A stretch of DNA of 33,565 bases, taken from positions 1 to 33,565 of the IMG/VR virus record IMGVR_UViG_3300020442_002669; one strand, 5' to 3'. Both the position numbers and the translations under genes were made by a program. Numbering within the stretch: position 1 is the stretch's first letter; the number at the start of each line of letters is the position of its first letter. Source of the stretch: a virus. Below, one piece after another: positions 1 to 9,700 of the stretch. The notes beneath the pieces are model-generated. The model saw only the letters and a list, made by a program, of their open reading frames with translations, did not search any database and was not told where the DNA came from.

Positions 1-2102
1 GCTGAGGAAGAAGTACCCTCTTGATTAGTACCACTATCAACTTCAACGATATTGGATTGATTTGTATAAGTCTGCCCAACAATATTAGAAACTGTGACTC
101 CAGTTAGAGTCAAAGATGGAGATCCAGAATTATAATAAGGAATACCTGAGATATATCTGTAAGTTCCTGCAACATTCTCAGTTAATGTTGCTCCAGATAT
201 ACTAGTAGTTGGAGATGAGGTTAAATCATCTTTTACAAACTCAACAGTATTTGTATTTCCAGTTGCACTATGGAGTAGTTGCATACTGTTTAATCCAGTA
301 GCAATACTAGATGCTGCTTTTGCAACTCTTGCTTTAAATCCTTTATATAGACCAGGATAGTAAATACTACTTGCAAAAGATGTAGAAGATCCACCAGAAT
401 TTAATAATTGATAATCACTCTCAGAATCAATTACAAGACTTGTATAAGTTCCTGAGTCATCTCCACTTGTAAGTGCTACAGATCCATCTGCAGAACCATT
501 TAGATTTGCAGTAAGAGTTCCAGAGTCTCCATTATATGCAAAAGTGGTGATTGGACCAGCAGTTGCAGTTCCTGAAGTAATTCTGTTTACATTATCTCCA
601 GCAGACAAGACTGCGCCACCAGTATTATCTGTAAACCCAGAGGCAAGTTTTGGAGAAGTACCAGTGCTGGAAACATTAGATAAAGTTTTTGAACTTAATC
701 CATCAGGTGCTGTAGGAGCATCATCATAAACTTTTAGTGAAACTGAATCACTAGTGGGAATAACATTAGGATCAGCAGTATTATGATTATTAAGCGTTAA
801 TGTTAAAGTGTCTCTGGATGTGGAACTATTTGTTCCTTGACTCCAAGTATGAGCAAGTCTAGATCCTGATACACCACCATTTGCATTATCATCTGCGATG
901 GCATCATTTGTAGATCCATCTCCCCAGTTCATTGTGTAATCAACAGTAGCTCCTGTTGTATTTGTTGTCGAGTTTTCTAGGTAAAGTGGTTGACCTTCAA
1001 TTACATAGAAATCATTTCCACTGATTGGAGATCCACCAGTTGCTGCTCTATAAAGTGAGAAATCTACAACTGGATTTGGAGTATATACTGTAATATAATC
1101 TGCTTTTGAAACAGTTTGACTGCTTCCAGCACCTACTCCACTATTATTTTTTGCAGTGGCGGTAATTGAGAATAATCCGCCGTTTGGTTGTGTATAAGTA
1201 TGTGATATTATTGAAGATGATGCATTTAATGTAGATGTACCATCTCCCCATGTAATATCATAGCGATTTGGATTACCATCAAAAGTTACTGTTAAACTTA
1301 CATTTAATGGAGATCCACCAACTGTTGGAGTACTTGAGAAATCTACATTAGATACTGCAGTGTTTCCAAGAATATTGTATGCTAATTCATTTAGATCATC
1401 AATACCATCAACAATTCTTGTAGTGGTTGTGAAAGTATTTAAGGCACCTCCAGTAACAATATCACCATCGGTAGGAGTTCCTAAAGTTAAGTCACCACCT
1501 TCTCCATGGAATGAAGTTGCGGTAGTGACTCCAGTAATGTTAACATTAGATTCTGCTAGGACATCTGATTCAAAGGTTGATATTCCAGAAACTCTTAATA
1601 TTCCACCAACATTAGCATTCTTTTCTATACCTACGCCACCTTCAATGACTAATGCACCGGTATCTTTATTATCAGATTGCGTAGTATCTGAAATTAAAAC
1701 CTGAGCAGCAAAAGTAGATACTCCCGCTACATCAAGATTGGTTAAAGTTAATGAAGGGATAATTGAAACCCAACTTAACTGACCATCACCATTAGTCGTT
1801 AACAGTGCTGCATCTACTGGAGTCTCTGGGAACGTATATGTAGTTACACCAGATAAAGTATCTGGTGACTTTAGATCAATGGAATTATCTCCATCTTTAT
1901 CTACTAAGGAGAATTTTAGAGAAGTTGTTCCGTCTTCTCTATCCCAATAGCGATGAGAACCAAAGAACTTATTGTCAGCAAGAGAACTTGTTAATCCAAC
2001 AAAAAGATCATATCTATCTGTTGTAAATCCAGGTTCACCTGCTCTCAATCCTGGTAGTTGAGAATAATTTCCCCTTTTAAACTGTAATACTGGAGTAGCC
2101 AT
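1..2102 (-). CDS. Large fibre-like virion structural protein with PKD-like domains (C-terminus off window)
   Basis: An open frame runs without stops from ATG at 2102 to the left edge, giving 700 visible residues; the C-terminus lies outside. The N-terminus (about residues 1-70, LQFKRG, LPGLRAGEPGF, KFFGS) is the opening I associate with cyanomyovirus fibre-like structural proteins. Residues about 140-165 carry the DTGALVIEGGVGI type of repeat common in cyanophage tail fibres. Two PKD-like beta domains follow at about 250-330 and 344-460, each with a WGDG core (ITWGDGTS, MNWGDGST) and a later HTY or HTW strand. The rest is Ser/Thr/Gly-rich, as expected of an extended beta fibre. It lies 24 bases after a small structural gene, with AGGT about 6 bases before the ATG. 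Role inferred: exposed tail or head fibre, possibly binding the host surface. Structural class fairly sure; exact virion location unknown. Confidence 0.8.
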   Translation of the reverse strand, partial: MATPVLQFKRGNYSQLPGLRAGEPGFTTDRYDLFVGLTSSLADNKFFGSHRYWDREDGTTSLKFSLVDKDGDNSIDLKSPDTLSGVTTYTFPETPVDAALLTTNGDGQLSWVSIIPSLTLTNLDVAGVSTFAAQVLISDTTQSDNKDTGALVIEGGVGIEKNANVGGILRVSGISTFESDVLAESNVNITGVTTATSFHGEGGDLTLGTPTDGDIVTGGALNTFTTTTRIVDGIDDLNELAYNILGNTAVSNVDFSSTPTVGGSPLNVSLTVTFDGNPNRYDITWGDGTSTLNASSSIISHTYTQPNGGLFSITATAKNNSGVGAGSSQTVSKADYITVYTPNPVVDFSLYRAATGGSPISGNDFYVIEGQPLYLENSTTNTTGATVDYTMNWGDGSTNDAIADDNANGGVSGSRLAHTWSQGTNSSTSRDTLTLTLNNHNTADPNVIPTSDSVSLKVYDDAPTAPDGLSSKTLSNVSSTGTSPKLASGFTDNTGGAVLSAGDNVNRITSGTATAGPITTFAYNGDSGTLTANLNGSADGSVALTSGDDSGTYTSLVIDSESDYQLLNSGGSSTSFASSIYYPGLYKGFKARVAKAASSIATGLNSMQLLHSATGNTNTVEFVKDDLTSSPTTSISGATLTENVAGTYRYISGIPYYNSGSPSLTLTGVTVSNIVGQTYTNQSNIVEVDSGTNQEGTSSS

Positions 2103-2126
2103 TGATTACCTATATGAATTTAACGA

Positions 2127-2453
2127 TTACCAAGATCCACCATCTAGATCAATTTCACTATCTAGTTGATCCGCCAATTGAACTACAACTTGAGTAGGTA
2201 GACCGGGAGATATTGGATCATCAACTGCATTCACTAATATATCATCTGGGTTTACAGCAACATATTTTTGAACATTCGCATCATACATTAACATATATTT
2301 ATCTTGAACATTACTAGAATCAACATCTAACAAGTCTTCTATGTTACGAGCCATGATTATTCCTGATGCTACAGAAGTTTTGTTTGGACTTTTAGGTTTA
2401 CTTAGTTTTACAGAAACCCTATTACTAGTTGTTACTTTTACTGAAATCGTCAT
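2127..2453 (-). CDS. Small cyanophage virion structural protein (108 aa)
   Basis: A 108-residue protein whose ATG overlaps the stop of the upstream gene by four bases (ATGA), so translational coupling is likely. The first ~33 residues are basic and Ser/Thr-rich. The remainder is acidic with MARNIEDLLDVD and DKYMLMYD segments and an acidic C-terminal end (DSEIDLDGGSW). An internal methionine at residue 34 (MARNIED) could be an alternative start; the overlap favours the first one. I recall similar small proteins next to gp16 in cyanomyoviruses, where they are usually called structural. No catalytic motif is visible. Its place between the packaging block and a fibre-like gene fits a virion component, but the function is unknown. 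Confidence 0.75.
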   Translation of the reverse strand: MTISVKVTTSNRVSVKLSKPKSPNKTSVASGIIMARNIEDLLDVDSSNVQDKYMLMYDANVQKYVAVNPDDILVNAVDDPISPGLPTQVVVQLADQLDSEIDLDGGSW

Positions 2454-2785
2454 ATGCTGGAAGTTTCCTCTACTATAACGTTTCCTTGTAGAACCTTACT
2501 TAATTTATTAAGAGGGTTGGTCAACACTAAATCATAGTAACATCTTCCACTTGGTAAAGTGGAAGTAACAGTACTTGCCATAGAAACTTTTACAGTTCCA
2601 GTAGACACTGTAATAGAAGTTGCAAATGAGAAAGATGTTGTTGATTTTGGATGTTTTCTTAACTTACATGCTGCAGAATGATTAGTTAAGTTTAAAATAT
2701 CACCATCATCTCCAGATAATGTAAAATCTTCTTCAAAGTAAGTACCCTTATGAATAATTAAATTTACATTGCTTACTGCAGCCAT
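2450..2785 (-). CDS. Small beta-rich cyanophage structural protein (111 aa)
   Basis: A 111-residue protein made of alternating hydrophobic and polar stretches typical of a beta sandwich. Recognisable segments are HKGTYFEEDFTLSGDDGD near residues 12-29, LRKHPKS near 42-48 and a CYYDLVLTN strand near 82-90. The layout resembles small Ig-like phage proteins that sit on fibres or baseplates, but I cannot name a family. It follows gp16 by 18 bases and overlaps the next gene by four bases, so the pair is probably translated as a unit. A candidate late promoter lies about 20 bases upstream of its start, which would allow expression separate from gp16. Function unknown; structural role inferred from position. 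Confidence 0.75.
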   Translation of the reverse strand: MAAVSNVNLIIHKGTYFEEDFTLSGDDGDILNLTNHSAACKLRKHPKSTTSFSFATSITVSTGTVKVSMASTVTSTLPSGRCYYDLVLTNPLNKLSKVLQGNVIVEETSSI

Positions 2786-2803
2786 TGTTCATAAACATTT
2801 TAA

Positions 2804-3244
2804 CTATTTATTATTGTTATCAGTTAACTGATTTTTTAACATCTTCGATAGTTCAGCAGTAGATCCAACAAATAATGCATTATTTACTGTAGTTGGACCT
2901 TTTGGTGTCTTATCTTCTTCCAAATCTTTCAATTTCTTCTGAAGGTCCAATAGTTTATCTGTTGCATCAGAAACATTTTTTATCAATTGACCAGCGACTT
3001 CATATGCTCTTGGTTGATCACTTTCTTGTGCTAACTCTAGAACTCCATTTAATGCTTCTTGACCTTTTTCAATTATAGAATATAAATTTCCTCTGGTATA
3101 TTCATAATCTTTTTTTACATCAGTATCCTTAAGTTCTTTTTGAATACTCTCTTGCTTTTTTTGAACTAACTTTACATCAACATATTTTTCATCAGAAAAA
3201 TCTGTATCAAATGTTTTATTCAAGTTATCATATTTGTCTGCCAT
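2804..3244 (-). CDS. 16: Terminase small subunit gp16
   Basis: DNA packaging: the small terminase subunit regulates the large subunit gp17 during loading of concatemeric DNA into the prohead. The 146-residue protein is nearly all helical and highly charged. Its central part (YEYTRGNLYSIIEKGQEAL, then LAQESDQPRAYEVAGQLIK, then DKLLDLQKK) is the conserved core of cyanophage gp16, and the tail has NNALFVGSTAEL. T4 gp16 is 164 aa. I chose ATG at 3244 because a GTG nine bases upstream would place the start only four bases from the preceding stop, and MADKYDN is the usual kind of opening. It sits directly after gp15, as in related phages. The partner gp17 is not in the window and is expected beyond the left edge. 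Confidence 0.9.
   Translation of the reverse strand: MADKYDNLNKTFDTDFSDEKYVDVKLVQKKQESIQKELKDTDVKKDYEYTRGNLYSIIEKGQEALNGVLELAQESDQPRAYEVAGQLIKNVSDATDKLLDLQKKLKDLEEDKTPKGPTTVNNALFVGSTAELSKMLKNQLTDNNNK
2805..2812 (-). promoter_or_regulatory. Candidate T4-like late promoter (AATAAATA)
   Basis: Minus-strand AATAAATA, seven of eight bases matching the T4 late promoter TATAAATA. It lies about 20 bases before the start at 2785 and overlaps the stop codon of gp16. The same extended form TAATAAAT occurs at two other gene junctions here. The octamer also occurs by chance inside genes (for example within gp14 near 4386), so position is the main support. Confidence 0.45.
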
Positions 3245-3256
3245 GGTAATCACCCA

Positions 3257-4273
3257 TTAAAAATATTCTGTGCTAAATCCAAAATCATCTCCAGGTTCTA
3301 TTAGAGCATTATCTTGGGCATCTATTAAGAATACTTCAGTTCCAGCAACATGATTTTGACTGGTTGTTGTATATTGTGATCTTTCGACTTTAACTTTATA
3401 AGTATCTTGTCCCATATCTTCAAGAACTTTATCTACCTTAAGAGTTTCATTATCTAGAGTTATATAAGAATTCTCGGTAAGTGTAGAAGATTGATTTACT
3501 ATAATAGTAGTGTCTGTGGCCGTAATATCGTCCCTAAGTAGAGCAAAAGCGTTTCCAGTGTAGTTCTTAGTAGCAACTGGTGTTACTGAATAAGTTAGAC
3601 CTCTATCATAAGAAGATGGAGAACCAGCATTGAATCCAACAGTAACCTTCTTGATAATATCTTTGGATACATTGGTATTGATTGGTCCGAATAGATATGT
3701 TTTAGCAATAAATCTTAAAGTGTAAATTAAAGATCTTCTAGTTGAATAATCACCTTCATAATCATCTTGCATTGCAATGTTACTTAAGACAACTGGAACA
3801 TCTTTTTTCTCTCCAATTGTTGAAGTTAAATCAATTGTTAAGTTATAACTGGGTTGGAAAAATGGTAATATCTGCTCAATTATTTGTAACATATCATCAT
3901 TTAACTTAGTCATAATTGCCAATTCAAATTCAATATTATATGGAACTGGCATATAACTTTTAACTATTTGAGAACTATCCTTTGCCTTTGCAAGAAAAGA
4001 TTGAGTGTTAGTTACCTTTCTAGATGGGTCATATGTTATACCGACCATCTCAAATGACATTCTTGGTAATGACATTTGGACGGGTTTATTTAAATTAGGA
4101 GATTGTTGTAATCTCGCTAAAAACTTTTGTTTTGGTCCATAACCTAGAGGAACTTGAACAACGGAAAAAGTATCTCCATCATCATCTTTCTTTTGAATTG
4201 AAATATCGTTAAATAACGTTCCAAAAGAAATAACAGTCCTTCTTAAAATTTCGTGGTAAAAATAATCAAACAT
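3257..4273 (-). CDS. 15: Tail completion and sheath stabiliser protein gp15
   Basis: In T4, gp15 caps the finished tail, stabilises the sheath and tube end, and provides the surface that joins the head. The N-terminal half shows the family pattern: MFDYFYHEILRRTVISFGTLFNDI, then MSLPRMSFEM near 67-76, PVPYNIEFELAIMTK near 109-123, and PFFQPSYNLTID near 138-148. The final third is unusual. Residues about 248-318 contain a beta module (TLDNETLKV, VERSQ, NHVAGTEV) also found in the two giant tail genes of this window, making the protein 338 aa against 272 in T4. It lies 12 bases after gp14 and 12 bases before gp16. No clear Shine-Dalgarno is visible; the leader is A-rich. Identification is firm; the role of the added module is unknown. 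Confidence 0.92.
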   Translation of the reverse strand: MFDYFYHEILRRTVISFGTLFNDISIQKKDDDGDTFSVVQVPLGYGPKQKFLARLQQSPNLNKPVQMSLPRMSFEMVGITYDPSRKVTNTQSFLAKAKDSSQIVKSYMPVPYNIEFELAIMTKLNDDMLQIIEQILPFFQPSYNLTIDLTSTIGEKKDVPVVLSNIAMQDDYEGDYSTRRSLIYTLRFIAKTYLFGPINTNVSKDIIKKVTVGFNAGSPSSYDRGLTYSVTPVATKNYTGNAFALLRDDITATDTTIIVNQSSTLTENSYITLDNETLKVDKVLEDMGQDTYKVKVERSQYTTTSQNHVAGTEVFLIDAQDNALIEPGDDFGFSTEYF

Positions 4274-4285
4274 TTTTTAAACTTG

Positions 4286-5680
4286 TTATGGATTTCCAAA
4301 AGGATTTTTTTCGCTAAAATCTAATAACTGATCTGCTTCAAATTCGATATCATCATTTTGAGCGAATGCATCTTTAGTATTATATGTATTTATTGGTTTA
4401 AGTTTATACTCTGCTCCAGAAGTACTTCCAACAATAGTTTCAAATGTTACAAACTCTCCATCAATTTGATAAACATTCAATTCATTTTTAGAAGCATCCC
4501 AGGACTTAACTAGTGCAGTAGTTCCACTTGTTCCACCAGTAACAGTTTCATTCTTAATAAATGTTCCACCAAGACCAACTATTGTAGGAGCAGCAATTGT
4601 AATAGTAGGTGCAACTGTATATCCAACTCCAGCATCAACTACTAAAATATCTGTAATAGTTCCTGCAGCACTAACTAATGCCTTAGCAGTAGCAGTTGCT
4701 AGTCCTGAAGCAGGAGAAGATACTGTTACTACTGGTGTAGTATAGTAATTACTTCCTCCATTTTGAACACTAATTATTTGTACACCACCATCAGAGATAA
4801 CTGTAGTTGCTGCAGCTCCAGAACCTCCTCCGCCGATAAATGAAACACTAGGGGCTGTAGTATATCCATATCCAGCATTAATTAAATCTACACCTTGAAC
4901 TCTAAATTTAGTTGGATCTGGACTGCAAAGATCAACAATATTGCCAATCATAGTTGCTATTCCAACTGCAGTAAGTCCTGTGCCATCTGTAGGAGCAGCA
5001 GAGAATTTTACTTCTGGTCTAGAGTCATAATTTGTTCCTCTATTCGTAATAAAGACCTGCCTTACTACTCCATTAGCTATGGTAGCACTTGCTGTAGCAG
5101 TTACACCTACTCCAAGAACGCTAAGTGTTTGAATATAACCCTCAGACTCTACAGTTGCATCTATAGAACCAACTCCAGTATCTACAACTTCATCACCATA
5201 ACGGAATAGTTCACATCTTAATTCATAAACATAATTTTTTTGTAGTTGATAGAAAGGTTTTTCATGTTCAACGTACTTTATCTCAAATAGTCTTTCACCT
5301 AAAGGAAAAAATATTAAATCACCTTCTTTAGGTCTAGTTAAGTAATTAATGCCCTCAAAATTTTGAGTTAGAGGTGCAATTTCCATCTCAAAACGTTCTT
5401 TAGATATTGTTACAACTAATTCATCAATATCTTGAACTCCAAATTTTGATAGGATAGTTCCTTGTCCTCCATATCCATCGTAAGTATTAACATATGCTTC
5501 TATTGGAGACGCATTGTTAAATTCGGACTGAATAACTTCAGAAATAACCGTATTTGTAGTTAAATATTGTCTTGGAATATAATAAATCTCTACTCCATAT
5601 ATCTGTAATTGTTCATTAATTAGATCTTGAACAAGACCCTGTTCTGATTTGGATCCTTGAAGAAAAAATGGATTTAACAT
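4286..5680 (-). CDS. 14: Neck protein gp14 with inserted beta repeats
   Basis: Head completion (neck) protein that, with gp13, seals the packaged head and forms the tail attachment site. The first ~165 residues carry the family signature: LNPFFLQGSKSEQ, then VEIYYIPRQY near 30-39, DGYGGQGTILSKFG near 68-81, and FFPLGERLFEIKYVEHEKPFYQL near 124-146, ending in an ELRCELFRYG strand. T4 gp14 is 256 aa; this one is 464. The extra length is an insert at about residues 200-370 of four tandem beta repeats, each with a GxxYxxxP core, followed by two SGxxA-type motifs (GGTSGTTA, GSTSGAEY). The C-terminal ~30 residues (FEADQLLDFSEKNPFG) resume a gp14-like end. It starts one base after the gp13 stop, so coupling is likely. 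Identification firm; the insert is probably surface decoration. Confidence 0.92.
   Translation of the reverse strand: MLNPFFLQGSKSEQGLVQDLINEQLQIYGVEIYYIPRQYLTTNTVISEVIQSEFNNASPIEAYVNTYDGYGGQGTILSKFGVQDIDELVVTISKERFEMEIAPLTQNFEGINYLTRPKEGDLIFFPLGERLFEIKYVEHEKPFYQLQKNYVYELRCELFRYGDEVVDTGVGSIDATVESEGYIQTLSVLGVGVTATASATIANGVVRQVFITNRGTNYDSRPEVKFSAAPTDGTGLTAVGIATMIGNIVDLCSPDPTKFRVQGVDLINAGYGYTTAPSVSFIGGGGSGAAATTVISDGGVQIISVQNGGSNYYTTPVVTVSSPASGLATATAKALVSAAGTITDILVVDAGVGYTVAPTITIAAPTIVGLGGTFIKNETVTGGTSGTTALVKSWDASKNELNVYQIDGEFVTFETIVGSTSGAEYKLKPINTYNTKDAFAQNDDIEFEADQLLDFSEKNPFGNP
4575..5075 (-). repeat. 14: Four tandem GxxYxxxP beta repeats inside gp14
   Basis: The encoded units share the pattern of a hydrophobic strand, then xxxGxxYxxxP, then a second strand, often followed by a Gly/Ala-rich turn. 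The cores are NRGTNYDSRPEV, NAGYGYTTAPSV, QNGGSNYYTTPVV and DAGVGYTVAPTI, spaced about 35-60 residues apart. Related units occur in gp8, the DUF4815 protein and the gp7-position giant. Confidence 0.75.
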
Positions 5681-5681
5681 A

Positions 5682-6500
5682 TCAACCTATCATATCTAAA
5701 GGTGGTAGTTCATAATAAGATGTCATCTTATCCATTAACATATCAATTTCTCTTTGTCCATCATCAAATAATTGCCTTCCATTTAGTTCTGTTCCTCCTG
5801 GAAGTTTTACACCTTGGAACTTGATTAAGTTTTGACCCCACTGCCTTTTTATTAGAGCAGTTAAATATTGTTTTAAGAATGAATCATTCCATACATCTGC
5901 ATAATCAGCTGGATTCATCATTCTATAACAATCTATGACTAGATATTGATCTACCTTTACTGTATCCCAATTAATATCTAAGTACAATCTATCTTGACGT
6001 TTATTAAATCTTACTTGCTTTTGAGTTGAAGTTAAAAAGTTAATATCTTCAAGATAAGACTTGACCATTGAATAACTTAGTAATTCAATAGAACTCCAAT
6101 AATAAACGTCATTTAAGAATAATTGATATTTAATGCTAAACATTCCACTTGAGATACTACTATCTCCTTCAAATTGAAATATTTTCTTAACTCCAATTAC
6201 GTATGATGGAACCTTTATATAATTGGCATTTTCTTCATAATCAAAACTTAGAGATCCATCTGCAACGGTTGTAGTTGTAATTCCAGCAGTACCTTTTCCT
6301 CTATCAATATCTTCTTGGGTAATTTTATATTTTAATAACGCAGGATAAACACCATCAAAATGACGCTCTTGAAAAAATTGAACAGCATCATCAACTAGGT
6401 CTTCAATTTGCTCTTCGGCAACATTTATTTCTAAAACTGGAGCACCTAGTTTTCTCAAACAATAATCTATAAGTTCTTGTCTAGTTGATGGTTGTGCCAT
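5682..6500 (-). CDS. 13: Neck protein gp13
   Basis: Head completion protein that with gp14 forms the neck between portal and tail. The 272-residue sequence opens with STRQELIDYCLRKLGAPVLEINV and AEEQIEDLVDDAVQFFQERHFDG, the characteristic start of cyanophage gp13. It continues with VIGVKKIFQF near 102-111 and a CYRMMNPADYADVWND segment near 191-206, then QYLTALIKRQWGQNLIKFQGV. T4 gp13 is 309 aa. It starts 23 bases after the small coiled-coil gene and its stop is one base from gp14, so gp13 and gp14 are likely translated together. No strong Shine-Dalgarno is visible. Identification is firm. Confidence 0.93.
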   Translation of the reverse strand: MAQPSTRQELIDYCLRKLGAPVLEINVAEEQIEDLVDDAVQFFQERHFDGVYPALLKYKITQEDIDRGKGTAGITTTTVADGSLSFDYEENANYIKVPSYVIGVKKIFQFEGDSSISSGMFSIKYQLFLNDVYYWSSIELLSYSMVKSYLEDINFLTSTQKQVRFNKRQDRLYLDINWDTVKVDQYLVIDCYRMMNPADYADVWNDSFLKQYLTALIKRQWGQNLIKFQGVKLPGGTELNGRQLFDDGQREIDMLMDKMTSYYELPPLDMIG

Positions 6501-6523
6501 TTCTTTTTAAATTACCCCGTATA

Positions 6524-6757
6524 CTATGTATTGTCGTTAATTAATGATTTTAATAAAGACTTCAGTTCAGACAAATCATTTTTTATACTATTGACATCAT
6601 CTTTTAGTTCATCAATTTCATTATGTTTCTTGAGGTTTGCATTTCTCCTTTTTAAGTAATTTTCATATTCACAAGAATCTGTATTGATAACTGAGTTGGT
6701 ATTCATATCTCTATACAGATTCTTATGATCTTTTACCTTTATATATTTTTTATTCAT
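6524..6757 (-). CDS. Small charged coiled-coil protein between the DUF4815 gene and gp13
   Basis: A 77-residue protein whose start overlaps the end of the DUF4815 gene by four bases (ATGA). Its first half is basic with a YENYLKRR segment near 33-40. The second half (about 48-75: IDELKDDVNSIKNDLSELKSLLKSL) has leucine, isoleucine and valine at heptad-like spacing and should form a coiled coil, so oligomerisation is likely. Small proteins of this kind occupy the same place in other cyanomyoviruses, but I know no assigned function. It could be a chaperone-like or minor structural partner of the giant protein translated just before it; that is inference from coupling only. Confidence 0.75.
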   Translation of the reverse strand: MNKKYIKVKDHKNLYRDMNTNSVINTDSCEYENYLKRRNANLKKHNEIDELKDDVNSIKNDLSELKSLLKSLINDNT

Positions 6758-9700
6758 AATGCACCAAGAGCAATTGCTCTTAGATTTCTAACTTGAGGGA
6801 CATAGGAACTATTATCGGTAGATCCAACGATTTTAATTCTAAATTCAGTGAAAGATGAAATATCATCAATTGTATATTCATGTTCAATAAATTCAGAAGG
6901 TCCAGGTTCAAATGAATATGCATCAGATTTTTTAATATTTAAATCAGATGTACCATCACTAATAGAAGGATCAATTCCTGTAGAAGAATTGTAATTCCTA
7001 TATCCTGGGAATGGTACAAACCGATTACTTCCCCCAGTACTATAGAATACTCTAAGATCAGAATCTTCATTTAAGTATGCATCAAGAATTACTTTAATTC
7101 CTGATGCAGGATTTTGTAAAATAATTGGTTTTGTTACATATGTAAATAGGTGTGGATCTTCAGTTATAGATGCAACAGAAGCATCTTCTGCATAATTAAC
7201 ATTAGGGTTATTCACAATATTAGAGATCAAAACAATATCAGTTCTAGCCAAGTCAATAATAGGAGTTAATTTTGAATTCAAAGTTGAGAATGTCGCATTG
7301 AATACAATTGATTTATTATATGCAAAATCTCCTAAGAACTGAGTTTCATTATTTGCTGATCCAAGTACTCTAGTAGATTCTAGATAATTTATTTTGTTAT
7401 TCTGAACAAATGTTAATGGAGCCGCTTGCCAAGAAGACTTATTAGATCCTATTGATGTTCCTGTCACACTACTCATAGTATAAGATATATTTGTTTTAGC
7501 AGGAATCATTTCATTAATACTAGGTGTAATAGCATCATACAATTTATTATATGAAATTTTAACTTCTTGTCCACCTATAGAAGATAAAGTTTTATTCAAT
7601 TTAAGATCAGATCTAGTTCCCATATCAATTTTAATGTAATAAGAATCCTTCGTAATTGGATCCGATAATGTAACATCTCTTAAATCATGTGTTTTGTTAA
7701 TTCTTCTCAAAGAGATACTACCAAGTTCATACTTTGATACAAAAGATCCAGAGTAATGTGATTGTGCCTTAGTAGAATCTTGTGCTCTTTGAACTCCAGT
7801 TAACTCAGTATTTGTATATCCAGTGTAAGAAAGAAGTTCTCCATCAATTTTTACATATCCTGGATTTAGGGGACTGATAGGCAGATTTTCAAACGTTCTA
7901 AAATTAACTGTATTACTAACAGGAATATTTCCTACTGCATCAACTAGATAGTCAGAACTCAATGTAACGGGTTGAATATCACTCTGAACATCCTTAAGAG
8001 AAACTATATTCACATTTGAATACATTCCATGATTTTTATGATGAATTTTTATATGAGTTCCATCAGTTACTGTTACTGGAGCATCACTAATATATACTGC
8101 ACCACCATTTAAAGGAGTTTTAGTAAGTCCACTATTTAAATACTCAAGTTGATAAGTACCACTTTGTACAAATTCACCTTGAATTTCATCAATTTCAATT
8201 TCCTTTCTTGATAAAACATCACTAACAGTAAGAACTCCATTTACTCCAACAGGATTATTTCCTAGAGATGGTACTGATAATACATCTCCAACATTAAATC
8301 CACTACCTCCATTGCCACCTGAAATTACAGCATTGGCAATTACTCCACCAGTAACAGTTATGTCTGCGGTAGCATTGACACCCTTTCCACTCTTAGTGGT
8401 TAGTGATATATTTGAATAAGTAAATGATCCAGCTCCAGGGGTATATCCAACTCCAACTCCAGTAACTACAAACTGAGTTATACTTCCACCGTAACCAACA
8501 ACAGTTCCAGTTGCTGTTCCAACTCCTGTTCTTGTTTGATAAATGGTAGAACCATAGTCAAAATCTGTACTGGTTATTGTAGATGAAGTAGAAACTCTAA
8601 CTCTACTAGACTCAATTCTTAATGGATCATTTTTAGTAGATTCTGCTAGTTTAGTTGGTTTAGAATTAAGTAATTGAACTGATCCAGGATTTGTACTAAA
8701 TTCTGCTCTATATATTTCAAATTTCAAATCTTCATATTGACTTGGAGTCCAAGTTGAAGCATTCTGGGATTTAAATAAGGATCCCAAAATTGGTTGTGAA
8801 CTGACAAGAATCTGGTTTTGATTATTGGATAAAGTAGATACATCGATCTCTCCCATTTGAGATATCCAAACTTCATAATCTGTAGAATCTGAAAGTAATA
8901 TTAAAGCATATTCTCTCTTAGACTCTAAGTAAACTGGTGCTTTAAATGCAACAGTTGTTGATACACTAGAATCATCTGAAATATTAATTTGCTCAGGTAA
9001 TAAATCAACTTTTGAGAATGGGAGAATTTTCTTAGAAGGTAATCCAAGTTCAACTTCTCTAATTTCAACCATAACTGGAAGTTTTTCCGCTTTACTCTTA
9101 AAGAAGAGATCAACTTTAGTTACAAATATTCCACTATCGTCCCAAACAGTAAATGTTTGCGCCAGAGGATCTCTTCCTGGTGGTTGTGGTGGTAGCGGTG
9201 GTCTTGGTGGGGGTGGTGGGGGTGGTGGAGGTGGAACCGCTTGTTGATCAAGAATAATTGGGAAGTTAATGTTCTGTGATTCTGTAAAGTCTGTATTTAC
9301 CTCAACTTCAGCATTTCTAATAGATAATGTAGTATTCTGAGATACATCTGTAGAACCTTGACTATAGAATATAGCCTCAGCAAATGATTGTATAGATCCA
9401 GGAATTTCTGAATTTGTGTTACTATTGGTTAATCTTAAAGTAGATCTTCCGGTTTCAAATATAGGATAACCACTTACTGTTGGATCAGGAACTCTAAATG
9501 AACCAGTTAAAGATCCAACTTCATCAGAAATTAAATCAGTGCTAACAATTCTTGCCTCTGCCCCACTAGTTAGACCTCTAATAATCGCTCCTACTACTAG
9601 GTTGCCATTAAAATCAACTTCAGTCTCTTCACTTAAAGAGAAAGTGTCTATGTTTAATGTTGTACTATTAGTGCTGTATTCGGAAGAAACATTTGAATCT

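Noticed and set aside
544-1704. Plus-strand open frames (544-729, 1360-1704)
   Set aside because: They lie opposite the long fibre-like gene, lack ribosome sites, and are low-complexity antisense of Ser/Thr/Gly-rich coding DNA.
2893-3078. Plus-strand open frame opposite gp16
   Set aside because: Antisense to a firmly identified gene, leucine-rich by mirror of helical codons, with no start signal.
4575-5075. Tandem repeats considered as a CRISPR array or non-coding repeat
   Set aside because: The periodicity is at protein level, units vary in length, and the frame is open throughout gp14.
8925-9113. Minus-strand 62-aa frame inside the DUF4815 gene
   Set aside because: Different frame within a continuous, recognisable coding region; no independent start context.
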